Source: Roseburia sp. (GTDB lineage: Bacteria; Bacillota; Clostridia; Lachnospirales; Lachnospiraceae). Taken from it: a stretch of DNA of 64,000 nucleotides. This document shows positions 1 to 9,229 of this stretch, piece after piece. The notes beneath the pieces were generated by a model. The model was not told the DNA's origin and made no database searches. It saw only the letters and a list, made by a program, of their open reading frames with translations. The translations under genes were made by a program, and so were the position numbers. The stretch is from positions 1 through 64,000 of the forward strand of contig JAFYVJ010000014.1 of NCBI GenBank assembly GCA_017549185.1, written 5' to 3'. How positions within the stretch are numbered: position 1 is the stretch's first letter; the number at the start of each line of letters is the position of its first letter.

Positions 1-354
1 CCAGAGACCGTTGATAATGGTATAGTCGAGGAAACTGATAGTACATTAGAAATGGATGATATCCCAGAGACCGTTGATAATGGTATAGTCGAGGAAACTG
101 ATAGTACATTAGAAATGGATGATATCCCAGAGACTGTTGATAATGGTATAGTCGAGGAAACTGATAGTACATCAGAGATGGATAATATCCCAGAGACTGT
201 TGATAATGGTATAGTCGAGGAAACTGATAGTACATCAGAGATGGATAATATCCCAGAGATCATCGATGATGCTGTAGTCGAGGAAACTGATAGTACATCA
301 GAGATGGATAATGTACCAGAGACCATCGATAATAGGTTAGAAGATACATATGAA
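1..354 (+). repeat. 63-bp in-frame tandem repeats, about 5.5 units
   Basis: Units begin at the ATG codons at 52, 115, 178, 241 and 304, with a partial unit before base 52. The upstream units are almost identical at base level. The unit at 241 has diverged in its middle, and the one at 304 decays into unique sequence. This gradient suggests recent expansion on the upstream side. Every unit encodes 21 residues rich in Asp and Glu. Confidence 0.92.
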
Positions 355-1353
355 CATGATTATGAGACATATGGTGAGAATCTGGATGAACAAGAATTAA
401 ATAATAACATAGTATCTGAGATAGAGCAGGACCCAGTTAATTATGAAGAACTTAATAGTGAAGTGATAGAACCTAATGAAAAAGATGTACAGGAAGAAAT
501 AGGTACGTCACTTGAAGAAATAATGAATGATACTGAAATATCAGAAACACTAGAAAATCCTAATGAGAATCTAGATGAGAAAAATGTAGATACAACGATA
601 TCTGATTGGATGGATGAAGTTGATATTTCCAATGAAGAAGTATCGGATGAGGGAATTAGAGAACTTGAAGTAGAAACTTCTGAAGTACAGTATCAAATAG
701 AACATAATACAGATTTTCAAAATTCATTATTGGAAAGCAGACCAGATTTGGCAGATATGTTTGAGGCTGGAGAATTTTATGAACAAGGAAATAATGAATT
801 TGGATATGAAGGCACTTGTGGAGAAACAACGCTGGCAAATACACTTAATCGTTTGTTAGAAACAAATGAATTTACAGAAAATGATGTGTTACGTGTTGCG
901 ATTGATAATAATCTATGTGAAATAGACCCATTTGATCCTGCAAATAGTGGTGGAACTAGTACAGAACAATATATGGAACTGTATAATGAGATGAATCAAC
1001 GTACAGGAAATCAATTAGATGTAAAAGCGTTTGATTATGAAAATGCGTTAGGTATTGAAGATATGGCTTCCCGGTTGGAGGAAGGAAGTATATTAAATAT
1101 TGCTGTTGATTCTAATGTATTGTGGGATCAGCCAAGAGATTTGTTGGAAGGAGCTCACTATAGTGACCATTGGATTAGTGTGACAGGTGTGGAAAGAGAT
1201 TTGAATGGAAATATAGAAGGATTCAAAATTGTCGACTCAGGAGGTGGCGAAAGTTATTTAAATCTAGACAAGTTTGAGAGATGTTATTATGGAGAAACAG
1301 ATAGTCCGGTAATAGACCCTACTTGTATTGTTGTTTCAAAGAAAGGAAAATAA
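1..1353 (+). CDS. Repeat-bearing protein with papain/C39-like C-terminal domain (5' partial)
   Basis: The frame is open from base 1, so the true start lies upstream. The visible N-terminal part is built of near-identical 21-residue acidic repeats (core DIPETVDNGIVEETDST), then a long Glu/Asp/Asn-rich linker. The last ~180 residues look globular. They hold a Cys in an EGTCGETT context (codon at 817), a His in SDHWISVTGV (codon at 1168) and a following VDSGGG segment, the Cys-His-Asp order expected of papain-fold or C39-like peptidases. Similar domains occur at the C-termini of polymorphic toxins and effectors, but no export signal is visible because the N-terminus is missing. It ends 2 bases before the next start codon. 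Family call is by motif pattern only; it could be a structural or inactive relative. Confidence 0.6.
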   Translation, partial: PETVDNGIVEETDSTLEMDDIPETVDNGIVEETDSTLEMDDIPETVDNGIVEETDSTSEMDNIPETVDNGIVEETDSTSEMDNIPEIIDDAVVEETDSTSEMDNVPETIDNRLEDTYEHDYETYGENLDEQELNNNIVSEIEQDPVNYEELNSEVIEPNEKDVQEEIGTSLEEIMNDTEISETLENPNENLDEKNVDTTISDWMDEVDISNEEVSDEGIRELEVETSEVQYQIEHNTDFQNSLLESRPDLADMFEAGEFYEQGNNEFGYEGTCGETTLANTLNRLLETNEFTENDVLRVAIDNNLCEIDPFDPANSGGTSTEQYMELYNEMNQRTGNQLDVKAFDYENALGIEDMASRLEEGSILNIAVDSNVLWDQPRDLLEGAHYSDHWISVTGVERDLNGNIEGFKIVDSGGGESYLNLDKFERCYYGETDSPVIDPTCIVVSKKGK

Positions 1354-1355
1354 TT

Positions 1356-1838
1356 ATGGGTGAATTAATAAGCAGCCAAAAAATTATTGAAAATATGAAA
1401 GGAAAAGTTTTAGGAGGTGCAAAAGTTCCTCACAGTTGCTCTTTTCCGGTAATAAGAAAAGTAAATGAAGAATTTAAATTAGCTTTTTTTGTTCAGTTGG
1501 TTAATAAAGAACAAGTAAAAAATAATCTTATTCAGCGGCCCGTATATTGGTGTTATGTTGATTTGGAAACAGGAGAAAACTTTGTTCAAAATAATTGTAA
1601 AGAATTAGAGTTTTGTTCTGCACCATATGATAGGCTTTATAAAAAAGGGATATCAGAGCAAATTGCCCAGAAAGAGGATGTTGCTAGTTTATATTTACAA
1701 TTGGATAAGATACGAGAACATTATGTGAATGATGGTATTTTTGATGCATTTGCATATAAAAATTATTTAACAGATTTATTCAAGTTGTTGCCGTCAGGCC
1801 AAATCAACTTTTATAAAGAATTATCAAAATTAGTATAA
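1356..1838 (+). CDS. Uncharacterised 160-residue protein
   Basis: I do not recognise a family. The start at 1356 is chosen because it follows an AAAGGA-like site, lies 2 bases after the preceding stop, and the upstream in-frame residues overlap the previous gene. The protein is soluble-looking, with mixed charge, a central aromatic-rich stretch (QRPVYWCYVDLETGENF) and no signal peptide or membrane segment. Close coupling to the protease-like gene makes a partner role (chaperone, adaptor or immunity protein) possible. That is inference from position alone. The next gene starts 22 bases downstream behind AAAGGAGG. Confidence 0.6.
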   Translation: MGELISSQKIIENMKGKVLGGAKVPHSCSFPVIRKVNEEFKLAFFVQLVNKEQVKNNLIQRPVYWCYVDLETGENFVQNNCKELEFCSAPYDRLYKKGISEQIAQKEDVASLYLQLDKIREHYVNDGIFDAFAYKNYLTDLFKLLPSGQINFYKELSKLV

Positions 1839-1860
1839 TTTATAGTAAAGGAGGAGAATT

Positions 1861-3615
1861 ATGACCCAGGAAGAATACGAACGCGAGCAACGGGAAATAG
1901 AGCATTTGATTAATGAAATTAATCGTTTGGTTGCTGAAAATAATAACTTGGTAGCAGAGATAAATTGTGCTTTAGATAACATAAGTATTTTACAAAATAA
2001 TATAGTTACTTTGCATAATAATTTGGAGCCAAAGGTTAGAAGCGTTTCAGGAGATGTAGAAATCAATAGTAATCAGACTAGCGAGGTTAGTCAGGCGATT
2101 GAAGAAATGTCTACACAATATTTTACATTCAAGGCATTGTCTACAGCGTCAAAGAATGTAACACAGTATACGGATGAGTATTACACAAGATTTTCATATT
2201 ATAATAATCTTAGAAGAATTACACTTGGTTATGTAATTGGATTAGATTCTAATTTTGTATCCAGTGAGAATATGAGAAAAATTGTAGAGAAGGCATACTT
2301 ACAGAATACAGAATATTGGTTAGCATATGCAACTATGGCAATGATGCTTTGGGCTAGTGATGAAAAAGAAGCGGCTCAGCGAGCATTAGATAAAGCAATG
2401 TTTATTGAACCACAAAAAGCATCATTATATTTTATGTTAATTAATTTGAGATTTGCTCGTAATGAAACCGCACAAAATTGGTTTATTAATTATATGGAGC
2501 GAGTGAATCCATCTGATTTGGGAGAAGAATGGCAATATTTGCTGCAAACATATCTTGCCGGAGCATTTGGTGTTGACGAAGCATTTCAGGCTGAGGTTAG
2601 TAAGTATTTGAAAAAATTGACTATTCAGTCAGAAGCGACAACTGCAGATTTTAGCAAACGATTTGTAGATCGAGCTTTTAAATATGCAGATACTTATTTA
2701 CATCAGACAAAATCAGCATTTGCACATTTGAAAGGAACTTGTGTTGATTATAATGAGTTAATCCAGATGCTTTCCAATGCTGAAAAAAATGCAATACTCG
2801 CAAAATATTATGATGATTTATATCATGAAGAAGATGAGCAGGGAGAAGATATTTATCAGCGAGTTGAAAATGTTTTATATTCATTGGTTAATGATTATGA
2901 TGACTCAGAACTTGAGGTTGTTAAAAAAATTAAGTTGAATGAGTATATTATTGCGGCACAAGGAAATCAGGCTGTTGCACAGAAGAAATTTGAGAATGAA
3001 TTTGGCAAACAGAAGAACAAAAACTTTGCAGATTTATTAACAGATTGGGCATTTGTTGAAGATAGCAGAATTACACCACTTAGTGTACGAAAGTTTGCTA
3101 TTTCATGTATGCAAGAGTGGATGTTTAAAGGATACGAAAAATTTGCACAGTCATACAAAGATAAAGAAAAAAATGCATATTCTTTTAATGTTGATGGGTG
3201 CAATGTTACATGTACAGAGAATGACTTTGCACAGGGAAAAGAGACAATTGAAAAATTCTATGAAAAGAATAAATGGAAAAATGTATTAGCAGATAAGTTT
3301 ATAAAAATTTATGGTTTGATTACAATAGTAGGTCTGCTTATTCTTATAATTATGGGAGTTCAATTAACAAAGGGAACATTTTCACCGGTTGCATTAACAG
3401 CAGGAATTTTATTAGTATTGTTGGGTGTATTTTTATTATGGCGCCAGACAGTGGCTATGTTAGAACAGTTGAAAGAACGACAGAGATTAAGTATACAGAG
3501 ATTGCAACATGCATTGGATGAACTAGGACAATGGAGAGATCTCTATAAGACTGAGGATTCAAAATTAGTTGATTTGCAAGCTGCATTAAAACAGTTTGGA
3601 AATATTGTGGAATAG
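1861..3615 (+). CDS. Coiled-coil/TPR-like membrane protein, paralog A
   Basis: 584 residues; start follows AAAGGAGG. Residues ~1-75 form a heptad-rich coiled coil with Asn/Leu/Ile repeats. Residues ~115-215 carry the block shared with the two paralogs at 3628 and 7467: a Y-x-N-N-L-R-R-I-T-x-G segment, then YWLAYA and a helical-repeat stretch (ALDKAMFIEPQKASLYFMLINLRFAR) resembling TPRs. A second shared block (SVRKFAISCMQEW, DKFA-like) sits near residue 400. FYEKNKWKN precedes two hydrophobic segments at ~480-500 and ~505-525, then a C-terminal coiled coil. It probably sits in the membrane with both coiled-coil ends cytoplasmic. No named family recognised; the paralogy is clear by eye. Confidence 0.7.
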   Translation: MTQEEYEREQREIEHLINEINRLVAENNNLVAEINCALDNISILQNNIVTLHNNLEPKVRSVSGDVEINSNQTSEVSQAIEEMSTQYFTFKALSTASKNVTQYTDEYYTRFSYYNNLRRITLGYVIGLDSNFVSSENMRKIVEKAYLQNTEYWLAYATMAMMLWASDEKEAAQRALDKAMFIEPQKASLYFMLINLRFARNETAQNWFINYMERVNPSDLGEEWQYLLQTYLAGAFGVDEAFQAEVSKYLKKLTIQSEATTADFSKRFVDRAFKYADTYLHQTKSAFAHLKGTCVDYNELIQMLSNAEKNAILAKYYDDLYHEEDEQGEDIYQRVENVLYSLVNDYDDSELEVVKKIKLNEYIIAAQGNQAVAQKKFENEFGKQKNKNFADLLTDWAFVEDSRITPLSVRKFAISCMQEWMFKGYEKFAQSYKDKEKNAYSFNVDGCNVTCTENDFAQGKETIEKFYEKNKWKNVLADKFIKIYGLITIVGLLILIIMGVQLTKGTFSPVALTAGILLVLLGVFLLWRQTVAMLEQLKERQRLSIQRLQHALDELGQWRDLYKTEDSKLVDLQAALKQFGNIVE

Positions 3616-3627
3616 GAGGAATGATTA

Positions 3628-5223
3628 ATGTCAGAAGTTTCATATGCTATTCAAAATTTGAATAGTACTATAAATCAATTTGAATCAAATGTTGATGTAC
3701 ATGTTAATAATATTAGACAGTCAAGCATCAATGTTGAAGATGCAACAAAAGAAATTTATAATCAGATTTCCAAGTTTCGTGAGGATATGGAGCATGGCGA
3801 ACAGAGCCAGTTAGCACACGAAAATATTATACGTATTGATCAAATTATTAAAGAACAGTTTAGTAGTTATGAAACGATCAGAAGAACTGTTATGGGCGTT
3901 GTGCGAGATTTTGATATTAATCTTGTACGTAATAGTACAATACAGGAATTATCAGAAGAATTGTGGATGACAAGTTCACGATATTGGTTAGCATATGCAT
4001 TAATAGGAATTACCGCTTGGGTTAATAATTATCCGGATGTTGCTAAAAATGCATTGGCTGAATGTGGAAGAAAGGATGCAATAAAAGCAACATTATTCTT
4101 CTGTTTGTTGAATTTACGATTTGATAGAACAGATGTGGCAAAATGTTGGTTTTATGAGTATTTAAAAACTTTGGATCCAACAATGTTGCAACAGGAATCG
4201 GCTGTAATGTTACATGCATTTTTGGATGGCATTTTTGGTAAAGACAGAGAACTTGAACAATCAGTAGTGGATGTTATTGATCAGTGGATTTCAATCATCA
4301 ATGATGATGTAGTAATTTGTGAACAATTAATAACAAATTATGAAACATATTTAAAGAATATTAATCCGGGTAAAACTTTCGATTATGCATCAATTCTTAA
4401 ATATTGTACAAATTCAGCAGAATTATCTAAATCATATTTAGAAGTATCAAAATACGATATTGTTCTTGCATTATTAAAAGAATTAGATGTCGATGCAGTA
4501 GAACAGAATGATAATAATTATAAGGAACGTGTAGATGCTGTTCTTATCAATCTTATTTCTAATTATGATGAAGAAGAAAGAGAATTACGTAATGAACAAG
4601 AATACTTTAATTTAATTGTTAAAAATGAAGGTGTTGTTGAAAAAGCGGAAGCTCAATATCAAGCTGAGATGGAATTGCAGAATGAGCATTTTAACATTGG
4701 TAAGCAAATGATTAGTTGGGCAATTTATGATGAAACAGCAAATTCACGTGTTAGAAAGTTTGCTTTCCAAAATACGAAAGAATGGTTTAAGAGTGCATTA
4801 GATAAATTTGCTATTCAGATGGAACGGGCGTTCCCTATAGAATATTTCCTTGCAATTGATACTTGGTCTGGAGTAAGTAATGGTACTGATCAGGCAGAGT
4901 TGACAGAGAATATGAGAAATTATTATCAAACTAATAAATTTCAAAATATGTTTGTTAATACATTAAATATTGCTGCTGCAATAGTAATTGTAGCTTCACT
5001 TGCATTGGCATTTGTAACACCATATTCTTTAGTTGCGACAGTTGCTGCTGGTATATTTTTAGGATATAGATGCTTTAAAGCGATTAAAGAATATCCAAAG
5101 AGAGTGGAAGCTGCTATTAACGCATTACAACAGACACTTGCAGAGATTAGCGAATTTAGACAATATTTTGAAGATAATAGTAAAAAGAAAGACGAAATAT
5201 TGTCAGCAACAGAATTTATATAA
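3628..5223 (+). CDS. Coiled-coil/TPR-like membrane protein, paralog B
   Basis: 531 residues, starting 12 bases after paralog A with AGGAGGA upstream. Same layout: an N-terminal coiled coil (~1-70), YETIRRTVMGVVRDFDIN, YWLAYALIGITAW, then helical repeats ending in FFCLLNLRFDRTDVAKCWF. The distal block is RVRKFAFQNTKEWFKSALDKFA. YYQTNKFQNM precedes two membrane segments (~448-485), and a short coiled coil ends the protein. The motifs shared with paralogs A and C are spread over the whole length, so these are full-length paralogs and not proteins sharing one domain. Probably part of one complex with the AAA+ protein encoded downstream (inference from operon structure). Confidence 0.7.
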   Translation: MSEVSYAIQNLNSTINQFESNVDVHVNNIRQSSINVEDATKEIYNQISKFREDMEHGEQSQLAHENIIRIDQIIKEQFSSYETIRRTVMGVVRDFDINLVRNSTIQELSEELWMTSSRYWLAYALIGITAWVNNYPDVAKNALAECGRKDAIKATLFFCLLNLRFDRTDVAKCWFYEYLKTLDPTMLQQESAVMLHAFLDGIFGKDRELEQSVVDVIDQWISIINDDVVICEQLITNYETYLKNINPGKTFDYASILKYCTNSAELSKSYLEVSKYDIVLALLKELDVDAVEQNDNNYKERVDAVLINLISNYDEEERELRNEQEYFNLIVKNEGVVEKAEAQYQAEMELQNEHFNIGKQMISWAIYDETANSRVRKFAFQNTKEWFKSALDKFAIQMERAFPIEYFLAIDTWSGVSNGTDQAELTENMRNYYQTNKFQNMFVNTLNIAAAIVIVASLALAFVTPYSLVATVAAGIFLGYRCFKAIKEYPKRVEAAINALQQTLAEISEFRQYFEDNSKKKDEILSATEFI

Positions 5224-5267
5224 GAACATATTAAAAATTTATACAAAAAAAGATAAGGAGTTTAATT

Positions 5268-5453
5268 ATGGCTGAAGAAAACAAAAACTATAACGAGGAA
5301 ATGGATTTTGAGCAAATGATGGAACAGAGAATGCAGGCTAATTTTTCAAGTGCCAACAAAGCAACATCCGATGCATCGAATGAAAGACTTAAAGAAATGA
5401 ATAAAAAATTGCCTTCATGGAGTCTCGAACCTCCATATAGTTTTATTAGATAA
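5268..5453 (+). CDS. Small acidic protein, 61 residues, in the AAA+ locus
   Basis: Start at 5268 behind AAGGAG. It is hydrophilic, with a Glu/Met-rich N-terminal helix (EEMDFEQMMEQRMQ), a Ser/Ala/Asn stretch and a Pro/Trp-containing tail ending SWSLEPPYSFIR. There is no signal or membrane segment. Its TAA overlaps the next ATG by one base (TAATG), so the two genes are probably translationally coupled. The shape suggests a small adaptor or substrate tag for the neighbouring ATPase, but nothing in the sequence proves that. Confidence 0.6.
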   Translation: MAEENKNYNEEMDFEQMMEQRMQANFSSANKATSDASNERLKEMNKKLPSWSLEPPYSFIR

Positions 5454-5938
5454 TGGATATAGGGATGACAATACCTAATACATACCAACAATGGATTAGT
5501 TGTTTTGAGTTTTTAAGCAAGCGAACAGTATCTGATGAATACATAGAGATGTTAAAAGCGGGATCGTGTCCAGGAATTAACAATGTGATTGCTCAGTTTC
5601 TGGCACGATTACAAGAAACTGTTAATAATATGCTCAATCGCAGTACTAGGAGCTGCACAAAACTACTAAATGAATCTCTAGAAGAAGGAGATTTCAGTAA
5701 TATTGAAGTGATTTTAAGAAGACATTATAAAGAAATGATGAGGTGTCGTTTTTACTTAAACATTTCATTTATTCCAGATGAGTATGTTAGTGAATTGGAT
5801 AATACAACTGTTTCGGAAATTAGAAGATATTGGAAAACAATGAAAAAATATTTTGTCGATTTGACTGAAGAAACGGGTAATTCTGATTTGTACGATATGG
5901 TGTATTTCATTGATAGATTAGTAACTAAGGACAAATAG
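5453..5938 (+). CDS. Uncharacterised helical 161-residue protein
   Basis: Start overlaps the stop of the preceding small gene (TAATG). The protein is predicted mostly helical and soluble, with Trp, Cys and Arg scattered (ISCFEFLSKRTVSDEY, RYWKTMKKYF), and has no recognised motif. It ends 4 bases before the AAA+ gene. Gene order (small protein, this protein, ATPase) sits between paralogs B and C, so I read it as a cofactor of the same complex. An alternative start at the ATG 12 bases in is possible. Confidence 0.6.
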   Translation: MDIGMTIPNTYQQWISCFEFLSKRTVSDEYIEMLKAGSCPGINNVIAQFLARLQETVNNMLNRSTRSCTKLLNESLEEGDFSNIEVILRRHYKEMMRCRFYLNISFIPDEYVSELDNTTVSEIRRYWKTMKKYFVDLTEETGNSDLYDMVYFIDRLVTKDK

Positions 5939-5942
5939 AATA

Positions 5943-7442
5943 ATGGGAAATTATAATTCTACAAAGCAAGAGATTAAAAATCATTTATTTGCCAGAGTAC
6001 CGCTGATTGTAATTCGTTCATCTGAAAGAGAAAGAATTGAACGAATGATGAGAGAAGTAGCATCTGAGATGAAAATTAAAATTTGTTATTATACAGATGT
6101 GAAGCAAGTTGTTGCATTGGGGGCAAGTAGTGATGCGTCGAAAAATGTTGATAGGGATCCTCTTACATATGCTCAAGAGATGTTTCGAAAGAATCGAGGA
6201 TCAACATTTGTAATCGGTGATGTAAGACGCATAAGCGATGAGAATGCGTTTAGTAGGGAAATTTTAGATACACTTTATCTGGCAATGGAGACTGCTGGTA
6301 CAATGGTTCTGGTTACCCCTGATTATGTGTGGAATAGATTGGCACAATTTGGTTTGTTGACTGTTTTGGATTATCCGGATATTGATGAAAGAGAGATGCA
6401 GATACGTAAATTTATTGCTAGTTATTCTTCAAAATATCCAATCGAATGGGATCAATCAATAGTTCACAAAGCAGCAATGATTCTTAGAGGGTTTACAGAG
6501 GTACAAATTGATAATGTATTAATTTCTGTACTAGTGGCTAATAAAGGTCTAACAAATCGAAATATATTGGATTTGACAGCTCAGAAAAGTAGATTATATG
6601 CAGCGGTTCCATGTGTTGAAGAAGTAATTGTAAGAGCGGATATGGATGTCTCTGGATTAGAGAATTTACGTAATTGGGTAAAAGAAAGAAAAAGACTCTT
6701 TTTTATTTCAGACGATATTTTGGACGATTATGGATTAACTGCTCCTAAAGGTATTTTGTTGGCAGGTATTCCGGGATGTGGAAAGTCATATTCGGCAAAG
6801 ATGATAGCTTCTGAATGGGAATTACCGTTGTTTAGATTCGATATAGGTGCAATATATGATAAGTGGATGGGTGAGAGCGAAAGAAAAATGAATGCGGCAC
6901 TTACATTTATTGATAATATGGCACCATGTGTAGTGTGGATAGATGAAATAGAAAAAGCATTGTCGGTTTCAGATTCGAGTAATGATACTGGCAAGAGGGT
7001 TTTGGGACAGTTTTTATACTGGCTGCAAGAATCTTCTAGCAGAGTGTTTTTAGTTGCGACAGCTAACGACATTTCTGCTCTTCCAGCAGAATTGTTTAGA
7101 AAAGGTCGTTTTTCAGAAATATTTTTTATTGATTTACCAAATTACACAGAAAGAAAAGATAGTATAGAGCAATATATGTATAGGTGTTTGAGAAAACGCT
7201 TAACAGAGTTAGAGTTGGAAGTACTTACAAAAATGTCAGAAGGATTTTCGTATGCAGATATAGAAAGTGTGATTAAAGAAGCTGCACAATATGCTATATT
7301 GCATCCGGAAGAGAAAATGAATTTTGAGGATATACAAAGATACTTTAGTAATAATATTCCTTTTGCAAGTACAAACCCAGAAGCTGTGAAAACATTAAGA
7401 GATTGGGGAAAGAAACGTGCAGTGTCTGCCTCGGTTGAATAG
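5943..7442 (+). CDS. Ycf46-like AAA+ ATPase
   Basis: 499 residues. The N-terminal ~240 residues resemble the regulatory half of plastid/cyanobacterial Ycf46 proteins (ARVPLIVIRSSERERIERM; VLDYPDIDEREMQI). The ATPase core has Walker A GIPGCGKS (~275-282), a pore-loop-like KWMGESE (~307-313), Walker B VVWIDE (~330-335), sensor ATAND (~372-376) and arginine-finger region FRKGRF (~385-390) followed by SEIFFIDLP. A C-terminal helical lid follows. All key residues look intact, so it is probably an active hexameric unfoldase or remodeller. It lies 4 bases after the 161-residue gene and 24 before paralog C. Its likely substrates are the flanking coiled-coil membrane proteins (inference). Confidence 0.85.
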   Translation: MGNYNSTKQEIKNHLFARVPLIVIRSSERERIERMMREVASEMKIKICYYTDVKQVVALGASSDASKNVDRDPLTYAQEMFRKNRGSTFVIGDVRRISDENAFSREILDTLYLAMETAGTMVLVTPDYVWNRLAQFGLLTVLDYPDIDEREMQIRKFIASYSSKYPIEWDQSIVHKAAMILRGFTEVQIDNVLISVLVANKGLTNRNILDLTAQKSRLYAAVPCVEEVIVRADMDVSGLENLRNWVKERKRLFFISDDILDDYGLTAPKGILLAGIPGCGKSYSAKMIASEWELPLFRFDIGAIYDKWMGESERKMNAALTFIDNMAPCVVWIDEIEKALSVSDSSNDTGKRVLGQFLYWLQESSSRVFLVATANDISALPAELFRKGRFSEIFFIDLPNYTERKDSIEQYMYRCLRKRLTELELEVLTKMSEGFSYADIESVIKEAAQYAILHPEEKMNFEDIQRYFSNNIPFASTNPEAVKTLRDWGKKRAVSASVE

Positions 7443-7466
7443 GCAAATGAAGGGAGTTGAAAGATA

Positions 7467-9170
7467 ATGAGTGACGTTAGTGCTTTACGAGCTCGACTTT
7501 CGCAAGAACAGGCTAGAAATAGTGAACTTCGTGGTTGTTTGGCGGAGTTGGGAAGAGGCGTATCAGCAGCGCATCGAGAGATGTCAAATTATGAGAATAA
7601 AGTGCAACAAACTTTAAATGAAAGTAATAATAGAATTAGAACCTCACATGAAAATATTATTCAAGCCCATGAAATACAATTAGAGATTGATAAATTATAT
7701 GTGTGTTTTAAAAACATGGAGTTAGCAAATAAGAAAATTCGTGCTTGCAATAATAAAAAGTATTATGAGTTTGCAAACTATACTACGGTGAGAAAAATTG
7801 TACAGGGTATGCTTGATAATTTGAATTTAAATATGATTTCAGATTCGATTATATATAAAGCTATCGAGAAAGAGCATTTAAAGACACCAGATTATTGGCT
7901 TACAGCTGTATTATTAAGTATTATGGCATGGAAAAATGACGATAAAGCGTTAGGAGAACGTGCCACAGAAATTGCCATTAATTTAGATAAAAAGAATAGT
8001 TCCATTTTTTATATGTTATTTAACATTAGAATGGGGCGAGAAGAAGCCGCATTAAAATGGTTTATGGTATATCAGGAATGCGAATTAAAAGGTAGTGATC
8101 AAAAGACATTTTTGATGTTATTTTCACTACTTAGTAAAACATTACATGATAATGTAGAAGATAAAATTAAGTTTGAAGTTATTGATTTTATAAATCGCGT
8201 AATTGCAATGAATGCACAGGCGGAAGGCTTTGACGAACAGACAATAGTAGATAACATTGAGTATTATTTAAAGAGAATGAAAGGCGATGATAAGCTTGAA
8301 ACAAAAATGTTAAAGCGTTGTATTGTTGATTATTCTGAGATGGCAGATATTGTTGTTTCTGCTGAAAATAATATTAATATTTTGCAGTTCATATTAGATG
8401 TTTCCAATGTAAGTGAATTAGAAAAGAATGCATATCTTGATCAGTTTATTAATGATGAGATTGCAAAACCAAATAATATGGAAATTTCTGTTTATGATGA
8501 AATTGAATACAATGAGTTGGTTATTTATTGTAATGGAAATATGCAAAAAACAGAAGAAATCTATAGTGAGCGTCAGAAGAAACGTAAAGAAAGTTTGAAT
8601 CTTATTTCAGAGATGATTGACTGGATTTATTGTAAAAATGCTGGTGAAGAAGTCAATGGACAGGTGAGAAAGAATATGTTTACATTGACAGCAGAATTGC
8701 AGCGAAAAGCAGTAGATCAATATGTGGAACATTATAGAAATAGGAAAAAAGATGTTCATTCAGCAGAAATAGGTGATTATTCTACTGAAATTAATTTTAA
8801 TGATAAAGCCGGAGAAATGCGAAAAGTAACAAACTATTATGAAAATGATAGAGATGAGAAATTAAGTCAGATAAAATATGTTATATCCATTATAGGTGGA
8901 ATAGTCTGTGCGTTAGGTATAGGATTGACAGTATATACAATGAATCCTGCCTGTTTGATGGTTTCAGGCGCAGGTATTGCCATGATTGTATATAATATCA
9001 TTTCAAATAATATGCAGAAAAAACATATTCACGAGACTTGTCAATTAAATATTAAAAATAAGAGTGAAATGATCGAAACTTTATTTGCAGAATATGATGT
9101 TTATAAAAATACCTTAATGGAATATGATTCTTACTATGATAAAATCTTATCTGCATTCAATCAGTTTTAG
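7467..9170 (+). CDS. Coiled-coil/TPR-like membrane protein, paralog C
   Basis: 567 residues; the start follows GAAGGGAG. It has an N-terminal coiled coil (~1-85), YTTVRKIVQGMLDNLNLN, YWLTAVLLSIMAW and a helical repeat ending SIFYMLFNIRMGREEAALKWF, matching paralogs A and B. The distal block QVRKNMFTLTAELQRKAVDQY is more diverged. YYENDRDEKL precedes two membrane segments (~473-515), then a C-terminal coiled coil. It lies after the ATPase, so the operon order is A, B, two small genes, AAA+, C. It appears to be the last gene of this set: a 59-bp gap without a clear terminator follows. Confidence 0.7.
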   Translation: MSDVSALRARLSQEQARNSELRGCLAELGRGVSAAHREMSNYENKVQQTLNESNNRIRTSHENIIQAHEIQLEIDKLYVCFKNMELANKKIRACNNKKYYEFANYTTVRKIVQGMLDNLNLNMISDSIIYKAIEKEHLKTPDYWLTAVLLSIMAWKNDDKALGERATEIAINLDKKNSSIFYMLFNIRMGREEAALKWFMVYQECELKGSDQKTFLMLFSLLSKTLHDNVEDKIKFEVIDFINRVIAMNAQAEGFDEQTIVDNIEYYLKRMKGDDKLETKMLKRCIVDYSEMADIVVSAENNINILQFILDVSNVSELEKNAYLDQFINDEIAKPNNMEISVYDEIEYNELVIYCNGNMQKTEEIYSERQKKRKESLNLISEMIDWIYCKNAGEEVNGQVRKNMFTLTAELQRKAVDQYVEHYRNRKKDVHSAEIGDYSTEINFNDKAGEMRKVTNYYENDRDEKLSQIKYVISIIGGIVCALGIGLTVYTMNPACLMVSGAGIAMIVYNIISNNMQKKHIHETCQLNIKNKSEMIETLFAEYDVYKNTLMEYDSYYDKILSAFNQF

Positions 9171-9229
9171 TGTGAAAGATTTGCATTAATGATTGAAATA
9201 GTTATTTGAAACACAAAGGAGGAAGAGAC

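Noticed and set aside
1..354. CRISPR-like array
   Set aside because: The 63-bp units abut without spacers, stay in frame and encode protein, so this is a coding tandem repeat.
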